Assembly: GCA_964487565.1 (NCBI GenBank)
Contig: CAZARN010000002.1
Span: 159,325 to 223,324, forward strand
Source: Phil1 sp964487565
Lineage (GTDB): Bacteria; Bacillota; Clostridia; Christensenellales; CAG-138
Length of the DNA: 64,000 nt
Direction: 5' to 3'
Made by a program: the position numbers and the translations under genes. Positions 36,279-43,891 of the stretch are shown piece by piece. Under the pieces are notes generated by a model. That model was not told where the DNA came from. It worked only from the letters and a program-made list of their open reading frames with translations, and searched no databases. Each line of letters opens with the position of its first letter. Within the stretch, counting starts at the first letter, position 1.

Positions 36279-36507
36279 AAAAAACGCCCCCAGCATATGC
36301 TGAGGACGAACAACCCGATCCATTGTCCGCGGTCCCACCTCAATTGGCAAACCCACCTTGAAAGGCTGTATCGCGCCCGCGCGCCCGCGGTAACGGGGCG
36401 GTCTTCCCTTCGGCACATCCGAAAACGCTTTCAGCCTCAGGCGTTTCTCTCTTTGCGGACGCTTTTCCTCGGTACTCTTCCCGTATCATCCCGCGGGATG
36501 ATATCAC
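36279..36507 (-). promoter_or_regulatory. T-box riboswitch of thrS, threonine specifier ACC
   Basis: The minus strand holds the T-box core GGTGGGACCGCGG (36339-36327) and the terminator CGTCCTCAGC-ATAT-GCTGGGGGCG followed by TTTTTT (36308-36279). Stem I can be closed by ACGGG (36484-36480) with CCCGT (36397-36393) and contains the AGTA bulge. On its 3' side GAAGACCG carries codon ACC (36402-36400), a threonine codon matching thrS. Uncharged tRNA-Thr would favour the antiterminator and read-through into thrS-DUF1292-ldcA. Confidence 0.93.
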
Positions 36508-36513
36508 TTTCGG

Positions 36514-36542
36514 ATTATATCCGCACTTTCGCCCTTTGTCAA
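36514..36542 (-). promoter_or_regulatory. Promoter of the thrS operon
   Basis: On the minus strand consensus TTGACA, a 17-nt spacer and TATAAT. The predicted start near 36507 gives a leader of about 260 nt. Confidence 0.9.
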
Positions 36543-36703
36543 GCAAAACGCCTTGTTCGCGCACTTTTTTCGCCGGCGCGCGCACGGTTGCTCCCGTATA
36601 TGCGCAGCACGATCCGTCAGGCGTTTTTATTCCGCGTTTTTCCTGCGGACAGCGCGGCGCAGCCGGGCATACTTATGGGTATAAGACGTTTGGAGGAGCA
36701 TTC

Positions 36704-37432
36704 ATGAAAGAGCATATTATCGACGCATCCGGTTATTGCATGGACGCCGTATCGGCGCTTGCGCACAGCGGCTTCGACAGGGCGGAAGCGGCTGGCGAAT
36801 ACCGCGCGCTGGCGCGGCTTGAGGGAAGCGACGATGAAGTACGGCTTGCCAAAGCGCTCTCGACGGTGATGCTCAACGAATGCGCCGCTGAGGAAGTCAG
36901 GCGCGCGACGGAGGAATTCGACCTTGCGCCGGATATGCTTTCACCCGTCGCGGATGAAGCCGTGCGGCTTGTGCGCCGCGCCTGCGGCCCCAAAACGCGC
37001 GAGCGCACGATCGAAAAGGTATCCTCGCACATTTCATGCTCTGACGTCACCGATCTTGACGGCTTCATGCGTTTTCGCATGAGAGAGCTTATATCCTTCG
37101 CCGCCGCAGCGGCGGCGCGGGCGGCGGACACGCTCGTCCTTCGCGGCGACTACATCTCGCTGCTTTCGTCGCTTGCGGCGTTTGCGCGGATGCAAAGCGC
37201 ACGCACGAAGGAGGTTTGCCTTGTGCTCAACGCGGACGGAAGCTGCACCCTCTCCTGCACGGACGGGGCGCGCATAAAAAGCGAAAATACGGCCCGTGAA
37301 GGGCTCATCAGCATACTGCTCGGCCTCGCGCCGGAATCGATAATAATATACGACCTGTCCTGCGGGCGCGGCGCGCTCGTGTGCGAAGCGGTATCCCGCG
37401 TGTTCTGCGAAAAAGTGCGCCTGTTCAGATGA
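36704..37432 (+). CDS. YtxC-like putative sporulation protein
   Basis: A 242-residue protein that resembles YtxC in its second half: DGFMRFRMRELI near residue 120, a helix ending VLRGDYISLLSSLAAFARMQ, a short strand pair, then LISILLGLAPESIIIYD. In Bacillus ytxC lies beside thrS; here it is also next to thrS but on the opposite strand, which supports the assignment. Its role in sporulation is poorly defined. ATG 36704 has GGAGGAG. The long in-frame extension upstream overlaps the thrS promoter region and is not used. Confidence 0.72.
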   Translation: MKEHIIDASGYCMDAVSALAHSGFDRAEAAGEYRALARLEGSDDEVRLAKALSTVMLNECAAEEVRRATEEFDLAPDMLSPVADEAVRLVRRACGPKTRERTIEKVSSHISCSDVTDLDGFMRFRMRELISFAAAAAARAADTLVLRGDYISLLSSLAAFARMQSARTKEVCLVLNADGSCTLSCTDGARIKSENTAREGLISILLGLAPESIIIYDLSCGRGALVCEAVSRVFCEKVRLFR

Positions 37433-37454
37433 ACCCGGTCTTTCAGTGATATCA

Positions 37455-37485
37455 GGCGCACGGTTTATGCCCGCGCGCCCTTTTT
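37455..37485 (+). terminator. Terminator of the ytxC-like gene
   Basis: GGCGCACGG (37455-37463) pairs with CCGCGCGCC (37471-37479) with one A-C mismatch, followed by CTTTTT. Confidence 0.7.
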
Positions 37486-37517
37486 GCCCCGGCATGACGT
37501 TCCCGGCGGTTTTATTT

Positions 37518-38828
37518 TCAAAGCCTGACGAAGTCCGCGATCCCGCGCATGAACAGCGCAAGCGCCAGCGCGTCCGCCGCGCCGCCGGGGCTCAGGTTGC
37601 GCCTTATGAATTCGCCGTCGAGCGCTTCGATCGCGCGAAGCCTTTCACAAACGGGCAGCGCGTTTATTCGCGCGGCCTCGCGCTGCGCGAACAGCAGCCC
37701 CTCGGCCCCTCCGCGATGGATTAGGTTCGTATCATTGAGCCTTTCCATAATAAACGGCAGCGTCAGCGCGGCCGCGTCGTTGCATGAAAGTCCGGCGTCC
37801 GAAAAACCTCTCAGCGCGTCAAGCGCGGCGCGTGCGGCGGGAAAACCGTCCGCGGCCTCGCCAAGCGCGCCCGTCGCGCCGGTTCGCGCATAGATACGCT
37901 CGCCGTTCGTGGTCGGATTCTCGCTTGCGGCGCGCAGCCTCTCATCCATGCACGAACGCGCAAGCGCCCGCACTGCGTCGAGCGCCGGCGTTTCGTCCGC
38001 AAGATACTTCGCCGCACCCGCGACCGTAAGTCCCACGGAAAATATCGCGCCCTTGTGCGTGTTCACGCCGCGCGTCGCCTCAAACATCGCGCGCTCGGCC
38101 GCCATGCCGCAGTCCCGCAGCGCTTCCATCATATTCTCCGGCGCAAACGCGCTTTTTTCAAACGCAATACGCGCCATGCTTTCAAAGAACGGCTCGAGGG
38201 CCCTTATGCTCGCATAGAATGTGTCCTTGTCCATATCCTTATGCGCGCCGTTGTTCACAAGGTCAACAAGGCCGGGTTTGGGCGTTGTGCGAAGTTCGTC
38301 CGTGAGCGCCCCTGCCGCAAGCCGCGCAAGCTTTTTGGCGGCGAAATCGCGCATGAGCGCGTCCGCCGCGGCCGTGATCTCCCCAAGGCCGTGCGCGCGG
38401 CTTCTCGCACAGGCCGTGACGGGTCCTCCGCACACGATGCAGCGCCTCTCGCCCGAGCGTGTGAGCTTTGTGCCGTTCACATCTATCACGTCTATATCGT
38501 ACAAGCGCGCGACAGCGTCGTTTTCCTCAACGCGCACTGCCGCCGATTTTGCCTCTGCTGCGGAGCACGGGAACACGAAGAACGCCTCGCAGCCCGTGAA
38601 GGAGGTGTTTATGACCTTCGCCGCGGGGCGCATGAGCGCCGCTTCAAGCCTTCGAACGCCATCCTCGAACACAAGTTCTATGAGCGGCGTATATTTTATT
38701 TCCCCGGGAATGTTCATCGTGAAGCATACCACGGGGGCGTTGTATTCTCTTATCAGCGCACTCTGTCTTTGAGCCCTTGCTTCCCTGCAAAGGAGCATAT
38801 CCTCAAGCGCGACCTTTTGTATAGCCAT
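37518..38828 (-). CDS. citXG: CitX-CitG fusion: apo-citrate lyase phosphoribosyl-dephospho-CoA transferase and triphosphoribosyl-dephospho-CoA synthase
   Basis: A 436-residue fusion of two enzymes that make and attach the citrate lyase prosthetic group. The CitX half (about 1-165) has LLCREARAQRQSALI and VCFTMNIPGEIKYTPLI, plus CIVCGGPVTACARSRAHG near its end. The CitG half (about 175-430) has TPKPGLVDLVNNGAHKDMD and GVNTHKGAIFSVG, the nucleotide and metal site. ATG 38828 has AAAGG upstream; the open frame runs 51 nt further without a start signal. It lies 69 nt downstream of citF and is the last gene of the cit operon. Confidence 0.92.
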   Translation of the reverse strand: MAIQKVALEDMLLCREARAQRQSALIREYNAPVVCFTMNIPGEIKYTPLIELVFEDGVRRLEAALMRPAAKVINTSFTGCEAFFVFPCSAAEAKSAAVRVEENDAVARLYDIDVIDVNGTKLTRSGERRCIVCGGPVTACARSRAHGLGEITAAADALMRDFAAKKLARLAAGALTDELRTTPKPGLVDLVNNGAHKDMDKDTFYASIRALEPFFESMARIAFEKSAFAPENMMEALRDCGMAAERAMFEATRGVNTHKGAIFSVGLTVAGAAKYLADETPALDAVRALARSCMDERLRAASENPTTNGERIYARTGATGALGEAADGFPAARAALDALRGFSDAGLSCNDAAALTLPFIMERLNDTNLIHRGGAEGLLFAQREAARINALPVCERLRAIEALDGEFIRRNLSPGGAADALALALFMRGIADFVRL

Positions 38829-38897
38829 GCGTGTAACCTTTCCCAAAACGGGGACGGCGCACTGCCGCGCCGTCCCCAAGCAATGATCTTTTCCCCG

Positions 38898-40430
38898 TCA
38901 ATCCTCGTCTATCTGACGGATGACGTCGATGACCGTATTGTCGCGGTACATTGAAATGCCCACGATCCTGTCCTTATACTTGATGGGCTCCGGCACGCCG
39001 ACGATCCTCTCGCAGCGCTGCTGAAGATCCTCGATAGAGAAAACGGGTATGCCGGCCGCCTCGATCTTCTCCTTCAATTCGGGCCGTTTCGGGTTGACGG
39101 CGATGCCCTGATCGGTCACGACCACGTCGACCACCTCGCCCGGGGTTACGACGGTGTTGACATGCTTGACGATGCTGGGTATCCTGCCGCGCGTCAGCGG
39201 CGCCACGACGACGGCAAGGCTTGCGCCCGCGGCCGTGTCAGGATGCCCGCCGATAGCGCCGCGAATGACGCCGTCCGAGCCCGTGAGGACGTTGACGTTG
39301 AAGTCCGTGTCGATCTCAAGGGCTGAAAGCACCACGAAATCAAGCTCGTTCACAGCCGCGCCGCGGTTGAGATAGCTCGCGTAATACGAAGCGTCTATCT
39401 GCTGATGGAAGCGGTTGTTCTTGAGGGAATTGGCCGCGATGAGGTCGAAGCTCTGCACGTCGAGTATCTTGTCGATGAGGCCTTCCTCGTGCATTTCAAC
39501 GATCTGACCGGTTATGCCGCCGAGGGCAAAGCGCGCATGGATGTTCTTTTCGATCATCTTCTCGCGCAGATACCTTGCCGTGGCAAGGCTTGCGCCGCCC
39601 GAACCCATCTGCATGGAGAAGCCGTCATAGAAATAACCTGAGGCTTCGATCACATCGGCCGTCGTCTTTGCGATAAGAAGCTCCTTGGGGTTCTTTGTGA
39701 AGCGGGTCGCGCCGCTCATGATCCCCTTCGGATCACCCACGCTGTCCACCTTGACAACATAATCCACGTTGCTTTCGGGTATTCCGAAAGGCGCGTTCGG
39801 GAAGCGGACGAGATGATCCGTGATTATCACGCACTTGTCCGCCATCTGCGCGTCAAGCTTCGCGTAACCGAGACTGCCGCAGCAGGAAGTGCCGTCCTCG
39901 TCGCGGTTATAACCGTTTGCGTTGCCGTAAGGATCGCACGAGGGCGCGCCGAGAAATGCGACGTCTATATGCAGCTCGCCGGATTCGATCGCCGCGGCGC
40001 GGCCGCCGTGGGAGCGGAACACCACGGGAAAATCCATCAGCCCGCGCGAAACCGCCTCGGCAAGCTTGCCGCGAAGTCCGGACGTTTCAATATGGGTGAC
40101 GACGCCGTTCTTTATGTGCTCGATCATCGGCTCGTGTATATCCGTGAGGGAGCTTGCGGCGACGGTGAGGTTCCTGATCCCCATTTTGGCGATTTCGTCG
40201 AGCACCATATTGGTCACATAATCGCCGTTGCGGAAATGATGATGGAAGGAAACCGTCATGCCGTCGCGAAGGCCTGTGAGGCGGATCGCCTCCGCAAGGC
40301 TCGGCACGACCTTGTTGCGCGCGTTCATCCTGTTGTAAAACGTCTCGCTGGGCTTGGGCGCCGCGCCGGCGAAGGGGCCGTGCTGCGCCGTGATCTCGTT
40401 TATATGCGGTATGTTTTTAACGTTCATCAT
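38898..40430 (-). CDS. citF: Citrate lyase alpha subunit (citrate CoA-transferase)
   Basis: A 510-residue subunit that swaps acetyl for citrate on the acyl carrier subunit. Family features include FHHHFRNGDYV near residue 63, a glycine-rich GSGGASLATARYL and EVVDVVVTDQGIAVNPKRPEL split over the C-terminal half. ATG 40430 has GAGGAGG with 7-nt spacing inside the end of citE; a TTG 6 nt earlier overlaps the citE stop but is too close to that site. Confidence 0.95.
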   Translation of the reverse strand: MMNVKNIPHINEITAQHGPFAGAAPKPSETFYNRMNARNKVVPSLAEAIRLTGLRDGMTVSFHHHFRNGDYVTNMVLDEIAKMGIRNLTVAASSLTDIHEPMIEHIKNGVVTHIETSGLRGKLAEAVSRGLMDFPVVFRSHGGRAAAIESGELHIDVAFLGAPSCDPYGNANGYNRDEDGTSCCGSLGYAKLDAQMADKCVIITDHLVRFPNAPFGIPESNVDYVVKVDSVGDPKGIMSGATRFTKNPKELLIAKTTADVIEASGYFYDGFSMQMGSGGASLATARYLREKMIEKNIHARFALGGITGQIVEMHEEGLIDKILDVQSFDLIAANSLKNNRFHQQIDASYYASYLNRGAAVNELDFVVLSALEIDTDFNVNVLTGSDGVIRGAIGGHPDTAAGASLAVVVAPLTRGRIPSIVKHVNTVVTPGEVVDVVVTDQGIAVNPKRPELKEKIEAAGIPVFSIEDLQQRCERIVGVPEPIKYKDRIVGISMYRDNTVIDVIRQIDED

Positions 40431-40432
40431 GC

Positions 40433-41317
40433 TCAAACCTCCTCGATGGTCGTCTTGTTCGCGGCATTGGCAAGCTCAATGAGATACTGTGCGCGCGCCA
40501 CGACAGGCTTGTCGATCATCTTGCCGTTGAGCGCGACCACGCCGCTTCCGCGGCGGGCGGCGTCCTCGCTCGCCTCTATGACCGCGCGGGCCTTGGCAAG
40601 ATCCTTTTCCTTTGGCATGAATACGCGGTGCAGCGGCGGGATCTGGCGCGGGTTTATCACGCTCTTCCCGTTGAAGCCGAGCTTGTGGATAAGCTCCGCC
40701 TCAGCGATAAAGCCTTCCTCGTTGTTCACGTCGGAATACACGGTGTCGAGCGCGTCGATACCGGCCGCGCGCGCGGCGTTCAATATCATGCAGCGGGCAA
40801 AGAAAAGCTCCGTCCCGTCGCTTCTTGTGGTTTTGAGGTCTGTCACATAGTCCTCCGCGCCAAGCGCTATGCCTATAAGGCGCTTGGAGGAGAACGCGAT
40901 CTCCTTGGCGTTGAGCACGCCCGACGCGCTTTCGATGGCGGCCATCATGCGCGTTTTGCCGACGGGTATACCGGCTTCGCGCTCTATGCGCTCGATCTCG
41001 CGTTCACAGTCGGTCACATCCTTGGCGTTTTCGGTCTTGGGCAGACGGATTACGTCCGGCTGCGCCCGCACGATCGCCTCCAGGTCCTTTATGCCAAGGC
41101 CGCTTGAAAGATCGTTGATGCGCACGACAAGCTCCTTGCTGCCGTAACTGAGCTGTGTCAGCGCGCTGAAAACGAGGAAGCGGGCCGAGTCTTTTTCGTT
41201 GATGGAAACGGAGTCCTCAAGATCGAACATGATGGAGTCCGAACCGTAAATGTGCGCGTCGCGCACCATGCCCGGGTTGTTGCCCGGCACGAAGAGCATA
41301 CTGCGTCTAAGCTTCAT
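40433..41317 (-). CDS. citE: Citrate lyase beta subunit (citryl-ACP lyase)
   Basis: A 294-residue TIM-barrel lyase that splits citryl-ACP into oxaloacetate and acetyl-ACP. LRRSMLFVPGNNPGMV at the N-terminus, the metal-binding FDLEDSVS near 34 and ALGAEDYVTDLKT near 165 are typical. It overlaps citD by 4 nt (ATGA), so beta and gamma subunits are coupled. Confidence 0.96.
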   Translation of the reverse strand: MKLRRSMLFVPGNNPGMVRDAHIYGSDSIMFDLEDSVSINEKDSARFLVFSALTQLSYGSKELVVRINDLSSGLGIKDLEAIVRAQPDVIRLPKTENAKDVTDCEREIERIEREAGIPVGKTRMMAAIESASGVLNAKEIAFSSKRLIGIALGAEDYVTDLKTTRSDGTELFFARCMILNAARAAGIDALDTVYSDVNNEEGFIAEAELIHKLGFNGKSVINPRQIPPLHRVFMPKEKDLAKARAVIEASEDAARRGSGVVALNGKMIDKPVVARAQYLIELANAANKTTIEEV

Positions 41318-41610
41318 TTTTTCGTCCCCCAAACATAATCCTCGCTGTTGGCCGCGCGATAGGCCGCGGTTTTGACGCGCGCTTCGACCGTGCAATCAAG
41401 CGCGCCCTTGTCCACCGCATCCACAACGGCATCCTCAACGCCAAGCTCCGCAAGCGTTTCGCGAATGACCTTCTCGATCTGCTTGCCGAACTGCTGCATA
41501 ACGGCGCTTGTGAGCGTAAGCTCCACGCCCTTGCCCTCGCCTGGTTCGACGCGGACGATGATATCGCTCGACTCCATCGTGCCGGCGACGCCCTTGGTCA
41601 CAATCTGCAT
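41314..41610 (-). CDS. citD: Citrate lyase acyl carrier protein (gamma subunit)
   Basis: A 98-residue carrier. The prosthetic group, made and attached by CitG and CitX, sits on the serine in GTMESSD (S14). First gene of the cit operon, with GGAGGG upstream. The operon lacks citC, the ligase that acetylates this group. Confidence 0.96.
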   Translation of the reverse strand: MQIVTKGVAGTMESSDIIVRVEPGEGKGVELTLTSAVMQQFGKQIEKVIRETLAELGVEDAVVDAVDKGALDCTVEARVKTAAYRAANSEDYVWGTKK

Positions 41611-41667
41611 TTGAATGCCCTCCGTCGGTATTGATTTGAAGCCCTCCGAGGCCCTGATTCAATTATT

Positions 41668-41696
41668 AATTTACTACCTTTCATATTCGCTTTCAA
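41668..41696 (-). promoter_or_regulatory. Probable promoter of citD-citE-citF-citXG
   Basis: On the minus strand TTGAAA, a 17-nt spacer, TAAATT, 58 nt before citD. Confidence 0.5.
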
Positions 41697-41730
41697 CCCG
41701 TAAATAAAGATATACTTGGATGATGAGAAG

Positions 41731-41742
41731 CATGTATACATG
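41731..41742. promoter_or_regulatory. Palindrome between citD and the TetR gene, possible operator
   Basis: CATGTATACATG, a perfect 12-bp palindrome between the two divergent promoters and 9 nt upstream of the TetR gene's -35 box. It could be bound by the TetR-family protein; this is position-based inference. Confidence 0.4.
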
Positions 41743-41751
41743 TATTCCGTA

Positions 41752-41780
41752 TTGCCTTTTTACCTCTTAAATTATATACT
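41752..41780 (+). promoter_or_regulatory. Promoter of the TetR-family gene
   Basis: TTGCCT (41752-41757), a 17-nt spacer, TATACT (41775-41780), 34 nt before the start codon. Confidence 0.6.
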
Positions 41781-41814
41781 TGTTGCATATTGAAACATTA
41801 TGGAGGTCAGCGCC

Positions 41815-42372
41815 ATGCGCAGCAAACACGAGGGCTATGACAGCGTCCGAACGAAGGTTCTCGCTGCGGCGGCTGTCCTTTTCACAAAAACGGGCGTCCA
41901 CGGGACGAGCCTCATGGATATTGCCGTCGCGACCGGCGTCGCCAAAGGGACCGTATATTATTATTATCCCGCCAAGGAGACGCTGGTCGCCGACGTCGCG
42001 CGCATACATTGCGACGCCGTGATGGACGCGCTGCTCAACTGGGCGGAGGGCATCTCGCGCGATGACGATCCGAAGGATCAGCTCTCCGTTGCGGCGCGCG
42101 CCCTGCTGAGCGACGAACAGCGGCGCAAGCTGCATGTCGTGCTTTGCGCAGAGGGCAGCCTCGACGATCCGTCGCTCCGCGCCCTCCTCGGCTCCGCCAT
42201 GAGCGAATGGACGATGGTGTTCGAGGTCGGCGCGCTCAAGCTGCGCCTGCCCGAATCGCGGAAGGTCCGCGAGCGCGCCCAATTATTTTTTACAATCATA
42301 TCAGGTTATATGCTCAGGCCCGAGATCACAGAGAACGACATCGCGGATATCGTGAAGCTCATGATGAGCTGA
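41815..42372 (+). CDS. TetR/AcrR family transcriptional regulator
   Basis: A 185-residue regulator. The N-terminal helix-turn-helix reads LMDIAVATGVAKGTVYYYYP, typical of TetR proteins; the C-terminal ligand domain is not conserved enough to name a ligand. ATG 41815 has GGAGG 8 nt upstream; the earlier ATG 41800 overlaps that site. It diverges from the citrate lyase operon and precedes the DUF5058, membrane protein and M20 genes, so it may control either side. Confidence 0.88.
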   Translation: MRSKHEGYDSVRTKVLAAAAVLFTKTGVHGTSLMDIAVATGVAKGTVYYYYPAKETLVADVARIHCDAVMDALLNWAEGISRDDDPKDQLSVAARALLSDEQRRKLHVVLCAEGSLDDPSLRALLGSAMSEWTMVFEVGALKLRLPESRKVRERAQLFFTIISGYMLRPEITENDIADIVKLMMS

Positions 42373-42439
42373 AAAGCGCAGCCCTGATCCGGCGTATGTT
42401 TTCCTTTGGACCCTCGCGCATGGGACTTAAGGAGGCATG

Positions 42440-43192
42440 ATGAATATTCTCTCTCAACTCAACAGCGCGCCTGTGTTCCTCGTCTGCGGCGGTATCATCG
42501 CATTCGTGGCGCTCGTGTGCGTGGTGTTCCTCGTGCGCGCATACCGTGCGGGCGTGGCCATCGGACTTGACAGGGCAAAAATGAAGCGCGCGATAATTTC
42601 GAGCGCGACGTTTTCCGCGCTGCCAAGCGTCGGCATCCTTCTGGGCGTGATCGCGCTTTCGGGCAGTCTCGGCATCGCGTGGCCGTGGCTTCGCCTTTCG
42701 GTGATCGGCGCGCTCCATTATGAAACTCAGGTGGCGCAAGCCGCTGCCGAGCAGGTTGGCATGTCCGGCCTCAACGCAACGGAGATGACCGTTTCAGGCT
42801 TCTCGACGATCGCTTTTCTGATGAGCCTTTGCATCATATGGGGCATGGTGCTGACGCTTTTCTTCAACAAAAAGTATCTTGCAAAGCTCAGCGGCGGCAC
42901 GGCGAAAAACGCCGCCGCAGGCTTTGGCGACAGCGCGATGACGGCTATGTTCATCGGGCTTGTCTGCGCGTATATCGGCAGCTACATCGGCGGCTTCGCA
43001 TCCTCAAACGGCCTTTTCAGCTTCACCGGAAGCTGGACGCCGCTTGTGGTCACTTTTGTCGCCGCGCTTGCGATGGCGGGCTTCGTTTATCTTTCGGAAA
43101 AGAAGAAGCTCGTCTGGGTCGAAAGCTTCTCGGTCGCCGGCAGTATGCTGCTCGGCATGGCGGCTGCGGTCATCGTGCAGCAATTCGTTTGA
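42440..43192 (+). CDS. DUF5058 family membrane protein
   Basis: A protein of 250 residues with about six hydrophobic segments that I recognise as DUF5058. The first soluble loop holds ATFSALPSVGILLGVIALSG. The site AAGGAGG is followed by ATG ATG (42437 and 42440); the second has better spacing. The next gene encodes another membrane protein 12 nt downstream, and an M20 peptidase follows. The three probably form one unit, perhaps a two-subunit transporter for the peptidase's substrate or product. No biochemical function is known to me. Confidence 0.75.
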   Translation: MNILSQLNSAPVFLVCGGIIAFVALVCVVFLVRAYRAGVAIGLDRAKMKRAIISSATFSALPSVGILLGVIALSGSLGIAWPWLRLSVIGALHYETQVAQAAAEQVGMSGLNATEMTVSGFSTIAFLMSLCIIWGMVLTLFFNKKYLAKLSGGTAKNAAAGFGDSAMTAMFIGLVCAYIGSYIGGFASSNGLFSFTGSWTPLVVTFVAALAMAGFVYLSEKKKLVWVESFSVAGSMLLGMAAAVIVQQFV

Positions 43193-43204
43193 CGGAGGCT
43201 CAAT

Positions 43205-43891
43205 ATGGAAAACACCCAAAACAAAGCTTATCTTGAAGCTTATATCAAAAAAACGCATACCATCGGGCGCATCGTGAGCGCGCTTGCGGTGATAATGCTC
43301 CTCGGCGCGCCGTTCCTCATCGGCTCAATACTCGGCGCGCTGCCCGATATGGGCGCGGCCCTTCGCGCCTTCCTCTCCGTCGGCCTCGTGTGGACTGTGA
43401 GCAGCTTTGCGGAGTTTCTCATATACACGCCCATGCTTGGCGCCGGCGGAAGCTATCTTGCCTTCATCACTGGCAACCTCATCAATATGAAGATACCGTG
43501 CGCGGTCAACGCGCGCGATATAGTGGGCACAAAATCAGGCACCACGGAAAACGAGATCATATCCACGCTTTCCATCGCAACCTCTTCCCTCGTCACGATC
43601 GTCGTGCTTGCCCTCGGCGTGCTTATGCTCGTTCCGCTGGAACCCGTGTTGCAAAGCCCCGTGCTCCAGCCCGCGTTTGAAAACGTTGTGCCGGCGCTTT
43701 TCGGCGCGATGGCGTACAAGTATTTCCGCGGCAACATAAGGATCGCCGCCGTTCCGCTTGCGTTCATGACGGTACTTTTCATACTGGCGCCTTCTCTCAT
43801 CAAATCAACAAGCTTCATGATACTGCCTTCGGGCGCAATCGCCATAGGCATCGCGTACTATTTCTATAAAAGATCGGGGGCGAAAAAATGA
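43205..43891 (+). CDS. Membrane protein, partner of the DUF5058 protein
   Basis: A 228-residue protein with about six hydrophobic segments and a central cytoplasmic stretch (INMKIPCAVNARDIVGTKSG, then TENEIISTLSIATSS). No family name can be given. It has a GGAGG site, and its stop overlaps the start of the M20 peptidase gene (ATGA), so it is made together with the peptidase. Confidence 0.75.
   Translation: MENTQNKAYLEAYIKKTHTIGRIVSALAVIMLLGAPFLIGSILGALPDMGAALRAFLSVGLVWTVSSFAEFLIYTPMLGAGGSYLAFITGNLINMKIPCAVNARDIVGTKSGTTENEIISTLSIATSSLVTIVVLALGVLMLVPLEPVLQSPVLQPAFENVVPALFGAMAYKYFRGNIRIAAVPLAFMTVLFILAPSLIKSTSFMILPSGAIAIGIAYYFYKRSGAKK

Noticed and set aside
36249..36416. N-terminal extension of threonyl-tRNA synthetase
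   Set aside because: This region is the T-box core and terminator. The family start MIHITLPDG has its own GGAGG site at 36248.
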